DNA from: Nephromyces sp. MM_2019
Lineage: Eukaryota > Apicomplexa > Aconoidasida > Nephromycida
Direction of reading: 5' to 3'
NCBI GenBank assembly: GCA_015657535.1
Contig: JADHZB010000759.1
Span: 62,001-126,000, forward strand
Length of the DNA stretch: 64,000 bases
Shown here: one piece after another, positions 1 to 14,023 of the stretch
Layout of the letters: each line of letters starts with the position of its first letter
Position numbering within the stretch: position 1 is the stretch's first letter
Notes under the pieces: generated by a model
Databases searched by the model: none
What the model was told of the DNA's origin: nothing
The model's input: only the letters and a program-made list of their open reading frames with translations
Translations under genes and position numbers: made by a program

Positions 1-1
1 G

Positions 2-2151
2 CAAGACGAAAATAGCTTGAATAGTTTAAATTCATTAATGCCTAACAAAGAAGAAAAAGGCTGGAAGTTGCATTCTAATGCAGGAAAAGTCAAGAACCAC
101 AGGAAAGAGAATAAGGAAGATCGAGATATTTGTTCGTCGACAGATGATCTGCAAGATGTGAAAGGGAAACCAGAAAATATAAGAAGCGTCAAGTTTGAGG
201 CTACAGAATCTATGGCTGCTTGGTGCTTCGATGTCTTGCTTTCTGAGCTACGGGTGAGATATATTTATCGTGAAAAAGAACTGAGTAACTGGAGGGCTAG
301 AATTCCGGACACAAATTGTTGAGAATGATAACAGTCGCGCACTCGGTCATGGATTCCTTTCGTTCATTTCTTTTTTTAAAGTGACGCTGCGACTATTTCA
401 GAGATATAAAAGTATATAGCAAAACATGTTGCTATCTCTACGAGACTCATACGCAACCAGCTTCGATCTATTACCTTATATTGAATTGTGGACATTGGCC
501 AATCAAAGTGTATGAAATCTATGAGATTTCTAGATATATTTCGGTGCTCTTTACAATTTTGCAATTACTTTCTTTTCTGTTATTTTACTGAATTTTTTAG
601 TGGATTCCTCCCTTGTAAGAGTGTGAATAGCTACATACTTGATTAGTAGCATTCATTCACTATTTTATTGGTAAGGCCATTTTTAAGAAGCCGTTTTTAT
701 TTAATTCTTGTGCACCAGCGCTTATTCGTCACTTAGCACACTGTTCAGAATGAATCAACGAAACCGAAGCCTCCTCACGAGATCGAGCATTTATCAAATG
801 AGGGTTTCACCACGGCCTTATTTGTTAGTTGGAAGAAGAAAGTCGCTGGAAACCACTTGCAATCGTTCGATGATGCCGAAATGGAAAACCGCGGTTGTAT
901 CGGCTTTTTAGAACCTATCCCTATTTTGTCCATCGCTGACTTTGCTTTAAAGAGTGGTTTGGAGGATTATCGTTTTGGTCCAATATCAGAGAGCGAGTTC
1001 CCGATGCTTTGCTGTACTGTATCGTTATTAAAGGACTTTGAGGTTGGTGAAACTAGTGGAGTTACTCTAGGACTTTTACAAAAATGTTTTTGCATCTAAT
1101 GGGCGACAAAGTAGAGAAAAAGATCGGATTATGCTTGTTTTAGCACATGTTTTTTATAATCATGCTTGCCGATTTAGCAGGTTATTGTATTGTTTCTTCG
1201 TAGGTGTTTCACCAGGGCTCTATAGCATTATTAGGTTTAAGTTTATTACCCAAACCTTTTCTTACTGGCTTATGTTGACGAGTTCTTTTTCATAGAACAA
1301 AAATTAGCTCTATCTTATTTGTTAATTTTTTTCCTGGCACTCATTTTATCTGTCATTGTCTTTTATTCTAAATTGCTTGAAGTGATTTAATTTTGGTCTG
1401 AATAGTGTGAGTTCGTCGTTTTGAGGAAGCTCGAGATCGTATCTCAATTTTATGTACTTCAAAAATTCAGCTCTCACTCCGCAGCGATAACGCTTAGCGT
1501 CTACCCTTTTGAGTTGTTCATGCATGCCATTAACATTGGAACCCTAGTGGTTTTTCATCTTCTGAGAAATATGTACTTCTTATGCGAAGGAACTAAGAAG
1601 TTACAATGTAAGCAGATTTTTATATTTTAAAGTTGATTACTATGGCAAGTTTTTTATATTGCGCAGTATGTCTCCAATTATGCTGTGCAACAGCAGAGAA
1701 TCGTGAAAATTGTATTCTTTTTCTCCTTTTCTTTTTCTTCATGCTATCCTACATACTGATAGTCTTATTTGAACTTATTCTTGAGGCTTAATATTTTTCG
1801 GCTTTATTGGTCTGCGAGCTTGTCAGTTTCTTCGCCTTATTCTGTTTTCCTGTTCAGGTCTGTGACAACCCGTACGCATGGGAAGTAGGAACGCATGGTA
1901 TCATTGTCAGCTTCACTGATAAGCGCGGGAAAAAGTATTTGGCAACCTTCCTTCCCGACGTTATTGCTAAAATGAAGCTTTCTCAACGGGATACTTTAAG
2001 AGAAGCCGTGCTCAAATCACAGTATAGAGGTACCGTTACGGAGAGTTTTTTGAACGGAATAAGAGTAACAAGGTATCAATGCACGAGTGCTTCTGTGGAC
2101 CACGATAGTTATTTAAGGATTTACAAAAATCGAGGTAGGGCCTCTAATTAG
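2..2151 (+). CDS. AMMECR1-domain protein, 5' end outside window
   Basis: Three exons are visible: 2-253, 749-1042 and 1858-2151, all joined in phase 0 with donors GTGAGA and GTTGGT and CAG acceptors. They encode at least 279 residues. Exon 1 ends with the family's first conserved helix (AAWCFDVLLSEL). Exon 2 carries the hallmark RGCIG box and the VSLLKDFE segment. Exon 3 carries WEVGTHGI, the ATFLPDV strand and VTRY near the C-terminus. The order and spacing match the whole AMMECR1 domain. The family is found in archaea, bacteria and eukaryotes; its biochemical role is not established, so no reaction is assigned. The frame of exon 1 is open to the window edge; an in-frame ATG at 38 could be the start, but the acidic and basic N-terminal stretch before the domain may continue upstream. 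The stop at 2149-2151 sits just after a possible donor (GAG then GTAGGG at about 2135), so a further 3' exon is not excluded. What is seen: the domain motifs. What is inferred: the exon joins. Confidence 0.9.
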
Positions 2152-5100
2152 AGGAATCTACGAATTATGGTAAAGGATTCAACATATTATACAGCTTCTG
2201 TGAAGCAAGAAGCAGAAGCAGGATCTGCGGAGATAACTAAATTTCCCTGGTATTGTCTTTCGGTTGAGCCTACCTTCAAACACTGGCTCAACCAATGGAT
2301 GAAGTTTGCTCCATTTATTTTTGTTTTTTTGATTTCTGGGGGCCTTTGTTGTAAAGATGAGAAAAATGAATAAAAATACTGATTATTCAGTTTAAAACAC
2401 TCAGGGGAAGAACATTCAACGTTTGACAAATGATGAAATGAATTTTCACCTCTTCTATAGCTCATAGCTATCTTGCTTTAGATTTTTCTTTCTTCCATGT
2501 GGTGACTATGATACCGTTTCCGTAGGTGCAGTATTAATTTACATGGATTAATGATGCAAAAATAGTAGTACTTTCTGAAGTTTTTCATAATATACTTTAA
2601 TACTTAAGTTTGAGGGTAATTTGTGTGTAATAGATTTGGTGATCTATAGCGTGCTTGCGCTACCTAATTTTTAGCTTGGTAAGAGTGTGGCAGGCTTCTA
2701 ATCTTTTTTAGCACTGGTCCTGATTTTAAGTGCATGTCTCCAAGGAATTGAGCGTGGGCTTTTTTAAGTGTTATTCGTCTTGCAATAAATCTCTGGAGCT
2801 CGTGGTAATAAGGCGGAACAGCTACTGTTTGTAATGGCATTTGTGGCGGCCTTATAGGCCTATACTATTTTTTTGTGTTTTTTCGCCTCGGATGGAGGTG
2901 GTTTTAAAGTTGCGTAGATCACCTCCTTAGTGCTTCAAATTACGGTTTCTTTGCTTAAGCTTGAAAAGTAAGTATTCCAGGTTTTAGGACATCTGCTGAT
3001 ATTCAGTGGTATCCTGATTATATCGCTATGTTGTTATGCGTGCATCATTCGATACACATTCTAGAGCAGCTGTATTATCGCCGCTATTGGAGTATATTTT
3101 GGTCATCTTTGACCCCTGTTGAAATATCCGATCTTTGTGCGATGAGAAGCTCAACCAGTTTCGGTTTTTTTAATTACATAGTGCTACTTTTTTCCAATTA
3201 TGCTGCTGAAAAAATTAACTCAAAATTATTTTGTAATACTATATTTTTCTCTCTTTGAAAACTGTTCCAGAATTATCAGTTTTTGCCATATTTCCATTCA
3301 GCTAATGTATACGCATGCTTGAATAGCTGGGTTGCCTAATCGTGGCAAGTAATGGCTAAGCTCACCGGAGAGTGATATTGAGAAATCCTCATAATGAGTT
3401 GCTTTCTTAAGATATTAAAATGCGTGGGCTTATGAGACTTTCACATACATTACTCACTTGGAAATAGTAATCCTTCATCTTTTTTCCGATTCACTGGTGT
3501 ATTTTTTACTCTTCCTGCGATGCTAACGGTGCTCGTACTATCGCTCTGACAGCTTTTGCTTGCGTAAGAGTCTAAGCGTTTCTAATTAGCTTTCACGGCA
3601 AGCAATCTCCGATCCCTGATGAAGCTGGTGCTTAAGAATTTTCATGTCAATTAGCATTCACTGCAGATGCTAACAAGGTACTATTCGCACAATTTTCTAG
3701 AATTGAAGTAAATATGAACTTCAAATAAGTGAAAAATTTTTAGTAGCGTACCCTACGTTCAGCGTATTGTGTAAATGCTAACTAGGTGAACCATATCGAC
3801 CATAGTACTCTCAGCTTGTCAGTCTTGGCGCGCGGACGATGTATCAAGCTTAGCAAATACGTAGATTCTACGCTGTGTGAAAGTGTTTCAAATATTCACA
3901 AACTGTGATGTGCTTGCCATAGTTTACCGTGCTATATCAACTCGTGCGTCCCTCAGTTTAACCTTCAGCTTGTTCGATGATGAAGCTGTATGCATATTAA
4001 CGGATCGCCACAGCAGGGAATTCACTCTATTTATTGGTTAGACAGGAATGTATACGTTGAATCCCAGCAGCTTGATTTTGGATGCATTGCTTGGGCCAGT
4101 CGTTGGGTGAGGTGTGGCTGTTATTGTGATATGGGGGGGGTATGCTCAGGCTCCTGAGTGTAGGTTTACGATTTCTAGCGCTAAGCCTCATTTCTTATTG
4201 AACCTGGGGGCCGCCGTTTGCGATTACTCTTATGCGTGGATTTTCAATGATTTGTGCCCCGGATATATGACATAGCGCCATAGCTTCCTTTGCCATGATA
4301 CCACGAACTAGATTAATGTTTTTATCTAATGCACGAATTCGTTTATACCGCAGAATTTAATCTGTTAATGGTTTAATAGTGGGGTTAGCTGCGAACGCTG
4401 CTTATTTTTGGTCATATTCCTTAAAGGGCTGGGGGAAGAATTCTTGCCTACTATCAATCGAGGACGTATTTACGAGTACGGCATCGAATTGAGTCTTAAA
4501 TGGAATACCGCGGACATCTGCTCAGTGCAGATTAATGGTAAGGTTTTCAGAGTTGACAAAATGTGGTAATTAACCCAGATAAAAAGAGATTAAGTTTGCC
4601 CGTGTGTGTAATTCTTTTCTTGAAGCGATCACTACTAAAAGTAAGGGTTAAAGCTAGTTTGGAATCTCTTCACTTCCTAACCAGTGTGTAATTCTGTATG
4701 TAAGCTTAGGCGTGTAGTAAGGCCCTTGATGAAAGTTATGCGAGTATGGCAAGCAACATACGCAATTTTAAGGTAGTACATTTTGATAGTATTTTTATTA
4801 AAGTAGGTGCGGAACATTTCTATGCCATCCGCTCCAATCATATTTTAAACAAGATTCCGCTGGGGCTGCGAGGCATATCTAGGAGATATGTCGCTGCATG
4901 GGCTCCTGTAATAGACTAGCTAGCGTATAATATATTGTTTACCTGGCCATGGTCACCGACTGCTGGTTGAATTGCATTCCTGAGAGGAGTTTCTTGAGCT
5001 TTTATTATCATGCTGCTCCACTATTTTGCCAGTATTAGAGCAAGACTTGATGGCTGTGCAGATGTGAGCATTAACTAAGCGTGAGAAAAACAGTTACTAT

Positions 5101-8100
5101 TAGCAAGGTTACAAGTGGGATAATACAAGGATCCAGCGGCACCTTGGGTCTTAAATTTTTTGGAAGCAACTTTTCCTTCAGCTTCTCGTAAGCTTACTAT
5201 TAATATGAGCATCTTTCCGGTTATATCTACTAAAAAGCTGTAAGATAATCCTGTTAGTGGCTAATGCTCAGTTAGATGAAAATTGCTTGTGCAGGCACCT
5301 AAAAAAGTTTGTCGTAAAAAATATATCTCGACGTTTACCTTATCGTTTATAGCGTACTCAATTATTTCCTATAACTTGCCCATCCTCACAGACCACGCTT
5401 GCCACTACAATGAAGCCCTCAGAGAGAAGAAGTGAGTTTTCAAGAAAATAATCTTCGCAGTTTTTTATAATTTTTTTTGCCAGTTTAAACGACACCCCTC
5501 GCTCTTACCCCGAGGGACCTGTTAGAATGATGTTATCTTAAACTTTTCTTACCTAGCGGTTTTATTACTAGATTTAGGTTTTTGCCTACATTTGATCGAT
5601 ATCCATTGGTGCTTGTACGCGGGGAGATCAATTTTCTTGGACGTAGGCAGGAAAGGCTTGGATATTTTGTATCTAATCTCCTGGTTAGCATAGCATTAGT
5701 TCTTAGTTACAGTTTAATATGGACACATTTTTGGTTTACTTTGAGAGCAAGAAATATCTGGAATGTGACAGCATATGCAGTATCAGCGATGAGCTGACAC
5801 CCTGCCCCAAGTTAAATTCTATCAGATATAAATACTCCCATTGTATAAGGATTCAGCTTCATCTAGACCGCGAAACTCTAAAAATGAATTTTCAAAGTCC
5901 CTTCAGCGTGTTATGCGCTCGTCTTCTAAATGTAATTGTAATTACTGAGGTAGTCAAGGGAGTTGATAAACTTAATTACATATTCAAGGTAGGGAAGCGA
6001 TATGCAATACAGCAGCTGCGACTAAGAAAAGCATCAAAATGATCCTTGGTAATAATGGATGAAAAAGGAATAAGATTTTTGCTTTGAAACAGCGTGAAAT
6101 TGGATAATCAATATTCCGTTATCAGCTGTCTAACGCTTGGAGCTTCTTGCTGCCACAAACATGGAAAAAAACCGTGATGCGTAAATTAACTTCAGTGGCA
6201 TACTTCTGTGTGCATGCTTTTTTGAGTAATCTATTATATTCTTTTCAATTATATAACTGTATAAAATATGAAACAATTGCAAAATTACTCGGTTGAAACT
6301 GCAGTTCCAAGAAATAAAGACTTCAACATTATTGATAATGCTATTGTTTTTCTGGATTGCTTTGGCAGCTTTCTTAGTCAAGTCCTTACATTCAGGTACG
6401 AAATATATTCCTCCTTTCAAGTTTTTTGGTATAACTTTTACCAGCTATAAAGATAGTCGTGACCGCGTTAGCGTAATCCAAGTCAAGAATGAACATGGCG
6501 TGTTGTAACAAAGCAATTGTCAGTAGACTGACTTACTGGTTATAAAGCACATATTTTGCTATGAACACCATAGCCTTCGTGGAAAATGATGTTATGCGAT
6601 TTGAATGGGCTATATGCCGTGACTTTTTAGATTACGTAGTTTTGAAGAGATATTTAAGGCACATTTTCTTGCTTATGTTTTTGTATCACTTTTAAGGCTT
6701 CTGCGTTACCGTTGTGAACAACGTTCACCTACGCTTACAACACAATCCGGTATACTTTGGATAAATTAGCTGCTGTTATTACGCTGTTTTTTTGTTTCCA
6801 ACAAGTTTATGAAGAATAAAAGCGGCTGAATCATATTCTGTGAGTCTTGTTCCTTTGTGAACGCGCTGTATCCGCAGATAAATATATACGCTAAATATGC
6901 AAATATCCTTACAAAGTTTGGAAGCTTTTCGGAGATGGTGGCTTTACTCGACTAGATGAAAAAGAGAGAATAGCATGATTCGTTAACCTTCACGTTGGGT
7001 ACACAACCTTGAATAGGCGTACACATATTTATATGCCATATCTACAAGTCTGTGATCAAAATTTAAGTCTAATGGCTATGAAAAGCCAAAAAATGGATAA
7101 AACATGAAGGAGTGCTATGGACTTATATGCTTAAGTCTAGAACTTGCTATGCAAAATTTGCGTGAAAGAAGTACTCAATCATTTAGATTACTTAAAGGTT
7201 GAGTGGCTCTAAATGAATTCTGCAACACATCTCATTTTAAAGTGATAAATTTATTACATGAAGCTCTTAATTTCGTGATGAAAGTTTCTTACAATTTATT
7301 CGAATTACATGAAGCTTCGGAAGCACAAAGTATTTGCATTAGCGTTATTCCTTCCTGTCATGCTATGAATAAGTGAAGCTTGAAGACATGCCTGATATTC
7401 CTTTAGCTCAAACCGTAATGCTAATAAGCGAGTCCACAATCATTTAGAAGTGGTCATGTAAAGTAGTCCACAGCTCCTCAGTTTAGCCAATTGGAGACCC
7501 AACTTCTGTTAATACAATATTCCCAGCCTGCACTAGATTAGCGTGCCCTTTTCCCATTTCACTTTGGTGTGTCGAGCATATGAATACAACGTAGCTCCTT
7601 ACACAGCATGAAGGAATTTTTCTTTGGAAAAATGATGTAGCTGTATCTGCTGGGCAACTGAAATAGCAGCACGAGGCTAGCTTCGCCCTTTTATGCTATC
7701 TTAAGCCGGTACCCGTTACCATTAATTGCTTCAAATTTTGTTTATGCCTTCCATACCAAATTTTTGCATGCAGCTATATAGCCTACTTTTTTTGGGTTGG
7801 CTTTTGCTACATTCTTGGAGCGGTTATCCTACTTACTGGATGGCTCAACTATGCACCAACCGTGGGCAAAGTAATTATATGCCCCGCGACGAACAGCATC
7901 TACGTATTGGTAACCCTGTGGTTCTTCGAGGTAGGTAAAAGCGGAGCTTTGCAAGAGGCTAATAAAATGAAGAGTATAGACTAATGCTAGCGCTCTATAT
8001 CATTATCCACGTACAGTGATACAAGCTGGGCGAAAGCAATAAAAAGCAAGTTATGGAAAAAAGAAGGCAGTTTAGTGAGAAATCTTTTGAAGACTAAAGT

Positions 8101-11100
8101 AATCGTAAAGGTTTGCGATTGGAGCAGCGAAAAAACTTAGCTCTACTTTGCTCTAGAAAATATTTCGACTGAAGCAAGTCAGTAGAACACGGTGCATCAG
8201 CCTCCGGAGATGCACCCACCAAGAATTCACTTCCTTGAAAGCGGGTTTTTTGTTATTTACACGCTATTTTTATACCTAGGCAGTGTTTTGATAAGAAATT
8301 ATTTTAACAAACATGAATAAACTTGTGTATGATTTGTGTAACTGCGTAAAAGCTACAAGATAATTTTAGTTTCTGAGATACTACTAGAAACTGGTTAGTA
8401 AATTTCCCGTAGCCTCTTAGTAACAAGATGTACATTTCACGCTTATATTTTTTGTTGTTTCGGCTATAACTCGTGACCGTCGTAGCCATTGAAAGAAGTA
8501 TCCTTCCTCTAAACCTAGCTACAAGCGCATAAACTCAACAGAAGAAGTATAGCCTAATGATCTTAGTGTATGCAGCGCATTTATAGGCCGTAGCTGGGAA
8601 ATTTCTTAATCTTTAAAGCCACATTCCATTCGATAGTTGGAAAATCCACACTGCAACTTCTTTACTTTCAAAAAATAGTTGCCAGCAATGTAGAATAATA
8701 GATAAGGGTGTTGAACAAAGCATTTTGTGGATGCTATAACCTGATTTTGGGGTAACATAAGGCAATATAAAGGCATGTATAAGTTCAATAACAAGTGCAT
8801 CTTAGTACCGTCATCAGTATTGCTGCTCACTGAACTATAGTAACAGCAGACTATATGCGTGACCACTAGACCCACGATCAGACACTTTTTACACCTTACC
8901 CCAACAATGTGGATCGAACGTGTTTTGGCAACTCAAAAGGCACTCAGCAAGCACAAAGTAGTAAATATCAGGAATTACTTAAAATATTTCTTTTCCATGA
9001 TTATGTGTACCTATAAATGAAAAAGCTTGCGATTACTTTCATTGCAGGGCACAGTGTTCATGTTCACTTGCTGGGGACTATCATCCATTTACGAAGACCG
9101 GTGAGACTAAAGTCGATGGTGCAGCGGCTTCGATAAACTTGATTCAAGCTATAGCTTATTCAATGAGGAGCCTCTTTTTTAACTCTCGATATTCCTCATG
9201 TTACTATTATAAAACAAGTTGCATTTTTTCGGTTAGTGACATGTTGATGTAGTTCCTGTATTGCTATATGATTTACTCCTACGATATAAGTACACGTGGC
9301 AGGAGAGTGAAATCGCTTTTACCTTAAGGAATATACGAGACCCTCCTTTCCTTCATTCAAAAAAAAGTTTATCCCGTAAGAGAATTGCTAATCTTTTGAA
9401 TTATATGCCCTTGTGGTAAAGATAAGATCAGGTCATACTTAACCAGCTCCTGCATGAATAGGGCTCGCAAAGGCAGCACATCTTCGAAAATCTATATATA
9501 AAGTTTAATAATAAGTTGTAACTTAAAAGGAAAGTTCACAATCACACCCTAAATTTTAATCTAGATGACATGAAATTCGCTACTTCGAGGCATCAACAAG
9601 GCTTTCTGGGTTTTCAACTAATTGGGGTTATTTTCTGGGTGGCTACTCTCTCTCCAGATCGTTCACCGACGCTGAGCTTTATGCCACAGCTTGCTCAACT
9701 ATATCATGAGTTGCTCATCGGTGACTTTTAGTTAATTATTAATACATTGAGAGCGGCAATTATTATAGCAATTAGAATCAGGAAAAATGTATCGAATATT
9801 TTTACAAAAAGACGAATACCCAACTTAACTTTTTTGACTGCACAAGTGTTTACTAGCAAGTTCAGCATTTCACCATAATCATTAAGCAAAGCTTAAGAAA
9901 CTTTAACCTGAAGATAACCCAGCACTTATTGTAGCCTCCTGAACTGCAATCATTGTATATACGTCGGCTAAATCTAGCTCTATCTTTTAGCTTTCGATTG
10001 ATACACTATGTCGATATCATTGCCCTGCAGTAATGGAGCGCATCTTTCCCAGTCCATATCCCCTTATCTGAATATCCTAGGCATAGGCTGCAAGACATTT
10101 CCAGCTTTCTCACGGTTGGTTCATTTCTTCAACTTTTGTCAGATTCAGGTGATAATATTAGATCTGCTTATTCTGCCAGAGTGTAACAACGCCGGCTTAC
10201 GATGGATCACTGGTAAAGCTAGAATTTTTGTGCTGTTCTGCCTTTATCATGAGTATTTCATCTCCTAGTGGCAGGGAAGTCGTGCTATAAGCACTTTATT
10301 CCTTAGAAGGCCAGGCAGAGCAACTGTATTATTTTTTTTACAAAGTTCTATTGTTTGTCCACTTCAGTGCTTGCAATTTGTGTGTACTGCTTATTCACAA
10401 CGCTACGAGCCGAGAGGATAGTCTTGCATATTAAATAAGAGTTAATTAGAAGTACCAGATTTGAAACTGACCGTGGGCGTATAAACTTGACTGGCATGCT
10501 TGCTACCTTTGCACCGTAGTTCTCACGATGATAGCAGTATTAATTTGAACTTTCATATGAGGTTAGAGAGTAGCGTAGACACTAAGCACCACACAAGTAC
10601 CATCTAGTAGGGTAGCGAAAAGGTAATCGCATGATGCCCGCGGAGAAAAGGGGAATAGAGTTATATTCATTAAAAGTTGTTCAATCGACTCAACCACGTC
10701 TGCATAATCTGACATGGCTACTAGCCATCTTAATCAATAATAACTAATATAAGGAGCCTTCGCCTCTTGCATGAAGGTGCTCCCCAAAAGGTTGTAGTAC
10801 ATGGGGACTACAAAACGCATGGACAAGATTTGCATCCCTAGCCGAAGCAGCAGTTAGTTAAAGTGCCTTAGAATAGTGCTACATTTGCACGCTGATATGA
10901 ATATCGTCATAACCTTGCGCTCACCGCTAACTCACCTGAAGAAATTCATTAACATTAGAAGTGGCACTTATGCCGCTAAATTTGTTGGATTGTAGATAAA
11001 TAAACTGAGGTTTCAAAATTGGGCACATTTACTTTCAAATAGGGATAGGCGTTGTCTTACGAGCGGCAAATTCGCAGATCCGCCTAGAGTACCGTAGAAC

Positions 11101-14023
11101 TGAATATATACTGTCTCTAGAGTAATCATGGCAATGATACAATACTGAAGCAACAATGCACCATCTTAAAATATATTTATGGAAACTAAGTTATTCTATT
11201 TGCAGCTGTCACGGTATCTATCTGGTGGATAATAGTTTTCATAGGAATCGTCTGTAAAAATATCTTTATCCCACCTTATCTTTTTGACCCTCTTTGCCCT
11301 GGTTAGCCACTCTTAATCGTATAGCATCATTTGATTACTCCCAAAGAAATGTCACTGTCTATTTTGGCGTGCAAAAGATAAGCAACATTATTATGCCTCT
11401 TTGCCCGGTACAAGATTTTGCAAAAACCACTAATGCAATTATTTGCACCCTCACAGTTATCCAGTTTTACAAAGAATAATTTTATAACATCGACTATATT
11501 GCTGCACACAAAAAAATGCCAATGGCATTAAGAACTTTCCGTGTACAAAATCATTTCTGCTTATAGGCACTGGCATGATATCCGAGATACAGGTAATAGA
11601 TTAGCCTTCTAGTATATTAGTTATACTAAATTTACAGTAATTCAATATTTTTAGGTCACTGGAGGTTACATAGACTCGCAACTATTATGCACCTCTAAGT
11701 CGCTCAGGAGTGTTTCACTTGTTAACGGCTATTGCAAAACCTCCCTGAAAAATATTTGCAGCCAAAAATGATTTCGTGCATATAGCTCCATGTACTCTCG
11801 TTGTGAGGTATTAGACTAAGCCTATTTTTAGCTTCGTAACTAACTTTCGCCCGAAAATCCAACTAGAGGCACAAATATATGTACCCGCAAGTTAATATAA
11901 GCGTGCCGCTGAGCTTGTCTAGGTTGCTTACCGGAAGCGACGAATTTTTCTAGATCAGGCAGTTGCTGCATAAGGGAGCTAGCTACCTTAAAAGCTTTTG
12001 GACGGCAACTAGGCAACCATAGGTTATACTATAAGGCTTACTAACAACAGGCTATGCAGCGGCTAAGAAATTTCCCTCGTGATACCATTGCATACAAAAA
12101 TAATTACACACAAGCGGGAACATTGTACCGGCTCATACATCTTCGTTAAAACTAAGTTAAATGCCTTAAACTGCAAATTTCATAGCACTAGACAGTTTGA
12201 GCTGTATTTTTGTTCTAAAACTTATTGGAGTTGCAACAATAGGACTTAAATGTAATTAAGAGCAGTAAAATCAGCGCCAAGAAAAAGGCTTACCCTACAA
12301 TTAAAATATGGATAATCTATCCCCAGAAAATTATAGATACATTTTTTCAATTCACTGCAGAGGCTGCTCAGAGGATTTGGACCGTAGGGACTAATGAGAC
12401 GTATTCAATCACATACAGGAGCTAAAGAGAGCACGAAGTATTCACTCTAGTTAAGGAGTAATAAAAACAAAAATATACTGCTCCACGGAACTCCGGACAC
12501 AAAATTCCGTACTTCAAAAAAATGGCGAAAATCCTCTATTTTGTCGGAGTGAGCGCAAAGTCTCATAATTCTCGCCAGCATTAACTTTACAGGATAAAAA
12601 TGGGCAGCTACAACATCGAAGAAGCAGCATTACTTATACTGCAAGCAGGTTGCGCCCAATATAACTAGCTAGGGTAATGAACAACAATATGCTCTCAGCG
12701 GGGGCTTGAGGAGTTAGTCCCACCAGGAGCAAAACTTCCGGTTTAAAAAAAAACAAAATGGTTGCTTGCCAACATTTAATTGAAAAGGAAAGAATATGAT
12801 AGCTTAATTAGCATAAATTCAATATCCTACGACTAAAAAATCTTAGCTAGACTCCCGGAGGAAAATATTAATTTTACACAAAACTAATCGCATGAAAGAC
12901 CTACTTTTGGCCGCATATTCTTAAACTCTAATACTTCGGGGACACTCCAAAAAGAAGGGACACAAAAATAAGCGAAAATGCCTCATAATAAAGCAAACCC
13001 TTAAAGCAGTAAAATTTAAAGCGCTTGGAGCCTAGTGTAATCTATTTTGCTTTACATCTGCTTCGACCAAGAACACTAAAAACAGGCAGATATACGCACT
13101 GCACATATTGCTGTTAAAAAAAATGACGTTCATGGAGGTGAAAATGGTTATAGAGCCGACTGGGATGAAGAGATTCATATCACTAAGAAGCCGACACATG
13201 AGATAAGACGATGAAGTGCCATGCAGCTAGAGCCTGTGATGATATCATTTTTGTGAAGTACAAGTATAGCACTCTTTCATCACAATTGACTTGCGCATTC
13301 AGAAGGCAATACATAAAAGAATGCGCTTTGTACCAATAGATTGCAATAATACATAACCGTCAAAAGTTCTTAAAAAAAACTAGATAAATCAAAAGCAGGG
13401 AAATACTTGAAACAGGCTAGCTTGATTTTGAAAGAAAAGATGCTCCAGAAAGAACATCAGACGCCAAAAATTTAGATCACTTGGCTAACCATGAGTTTTA
13501 AACTAGAAGAAGACTCAAAATCTTCGTCGAGCCTTAGTAGTAAACGATTGTATGACTGGTTATCAACGGAAAGGCATTTTAAAAATGCTTTTCACGCCTC
13601 TCAAATACCCAAGTGTGGATAGAAATAATTATAACGAGCTTCATTTTCCTTAAACGTCACATCTTAACTAAGCTCATTTTTCAAAAACATGCTGGCACTC
13701 AAACTCAAACCCAAGCATATCAGTAGCTTAAGACCACCGTACACTTCCCCAGAGTCTTCCAAAATAACCATTCCGAAGTTTTGGATTTTATAGTCCGGAA
13801 ATTCTTCAAAATCAAGTCTTGGGCAAGATAATGCTGCTCATAATTACCTTAAAAAGCTAGTTAGTATGAGCTAGCGAGTCTAATATGCATTCTAACATAC
13901 AAAAGGAAGCTCAAAAAAGATTAATGAGTAGAAAGTTGTTTAATAAACGAGCTAAACTGCATAATTAAACTAGAGGGATATAGTAGGAATTTGGAAGTAG
14001 CGTCAATCCGTACCCAGATTATG
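2152..14023. other. Gene-free or unrecognised 12 kb between convergent genes
   Basis: I see no exon that I can tie to a protein family on either strand here. The longest open frame is 5719-6042 (+), about 107 codons, in plain AT-rich sequence; it has no recognisable motif and could be chance. Base composition is fairly balanced between strands in the middle and becomes A-rich on the plus strand after about 11.8 kb, as the minus-strand SURF6 gene is approached. No tRNA, rRNA, long repeat or transposase-like frame was noticed. The stretch lies between the 3' ends of AMMECR1 (+) and SURF6 (-), so a promoter-rich function is not expected. Non-coding RNA genes or a gene with very short exons cannot be excluded by eye. 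Confidence 0.5.

Noticed and set aside
5719..6042. 107-codon plus-strand open frame
   Set aside because: No motif, no homology recognised, composition like the surrounding AT-rich DNA; such a frame is plausible by chance in six frames of 64 kb.
9473..9490. GGCAGCACAT string resembling the start of U6 snRNA
   Set aside because: The following bases do not continue the U6 sequence and no terminator T-run is at the expected distance.
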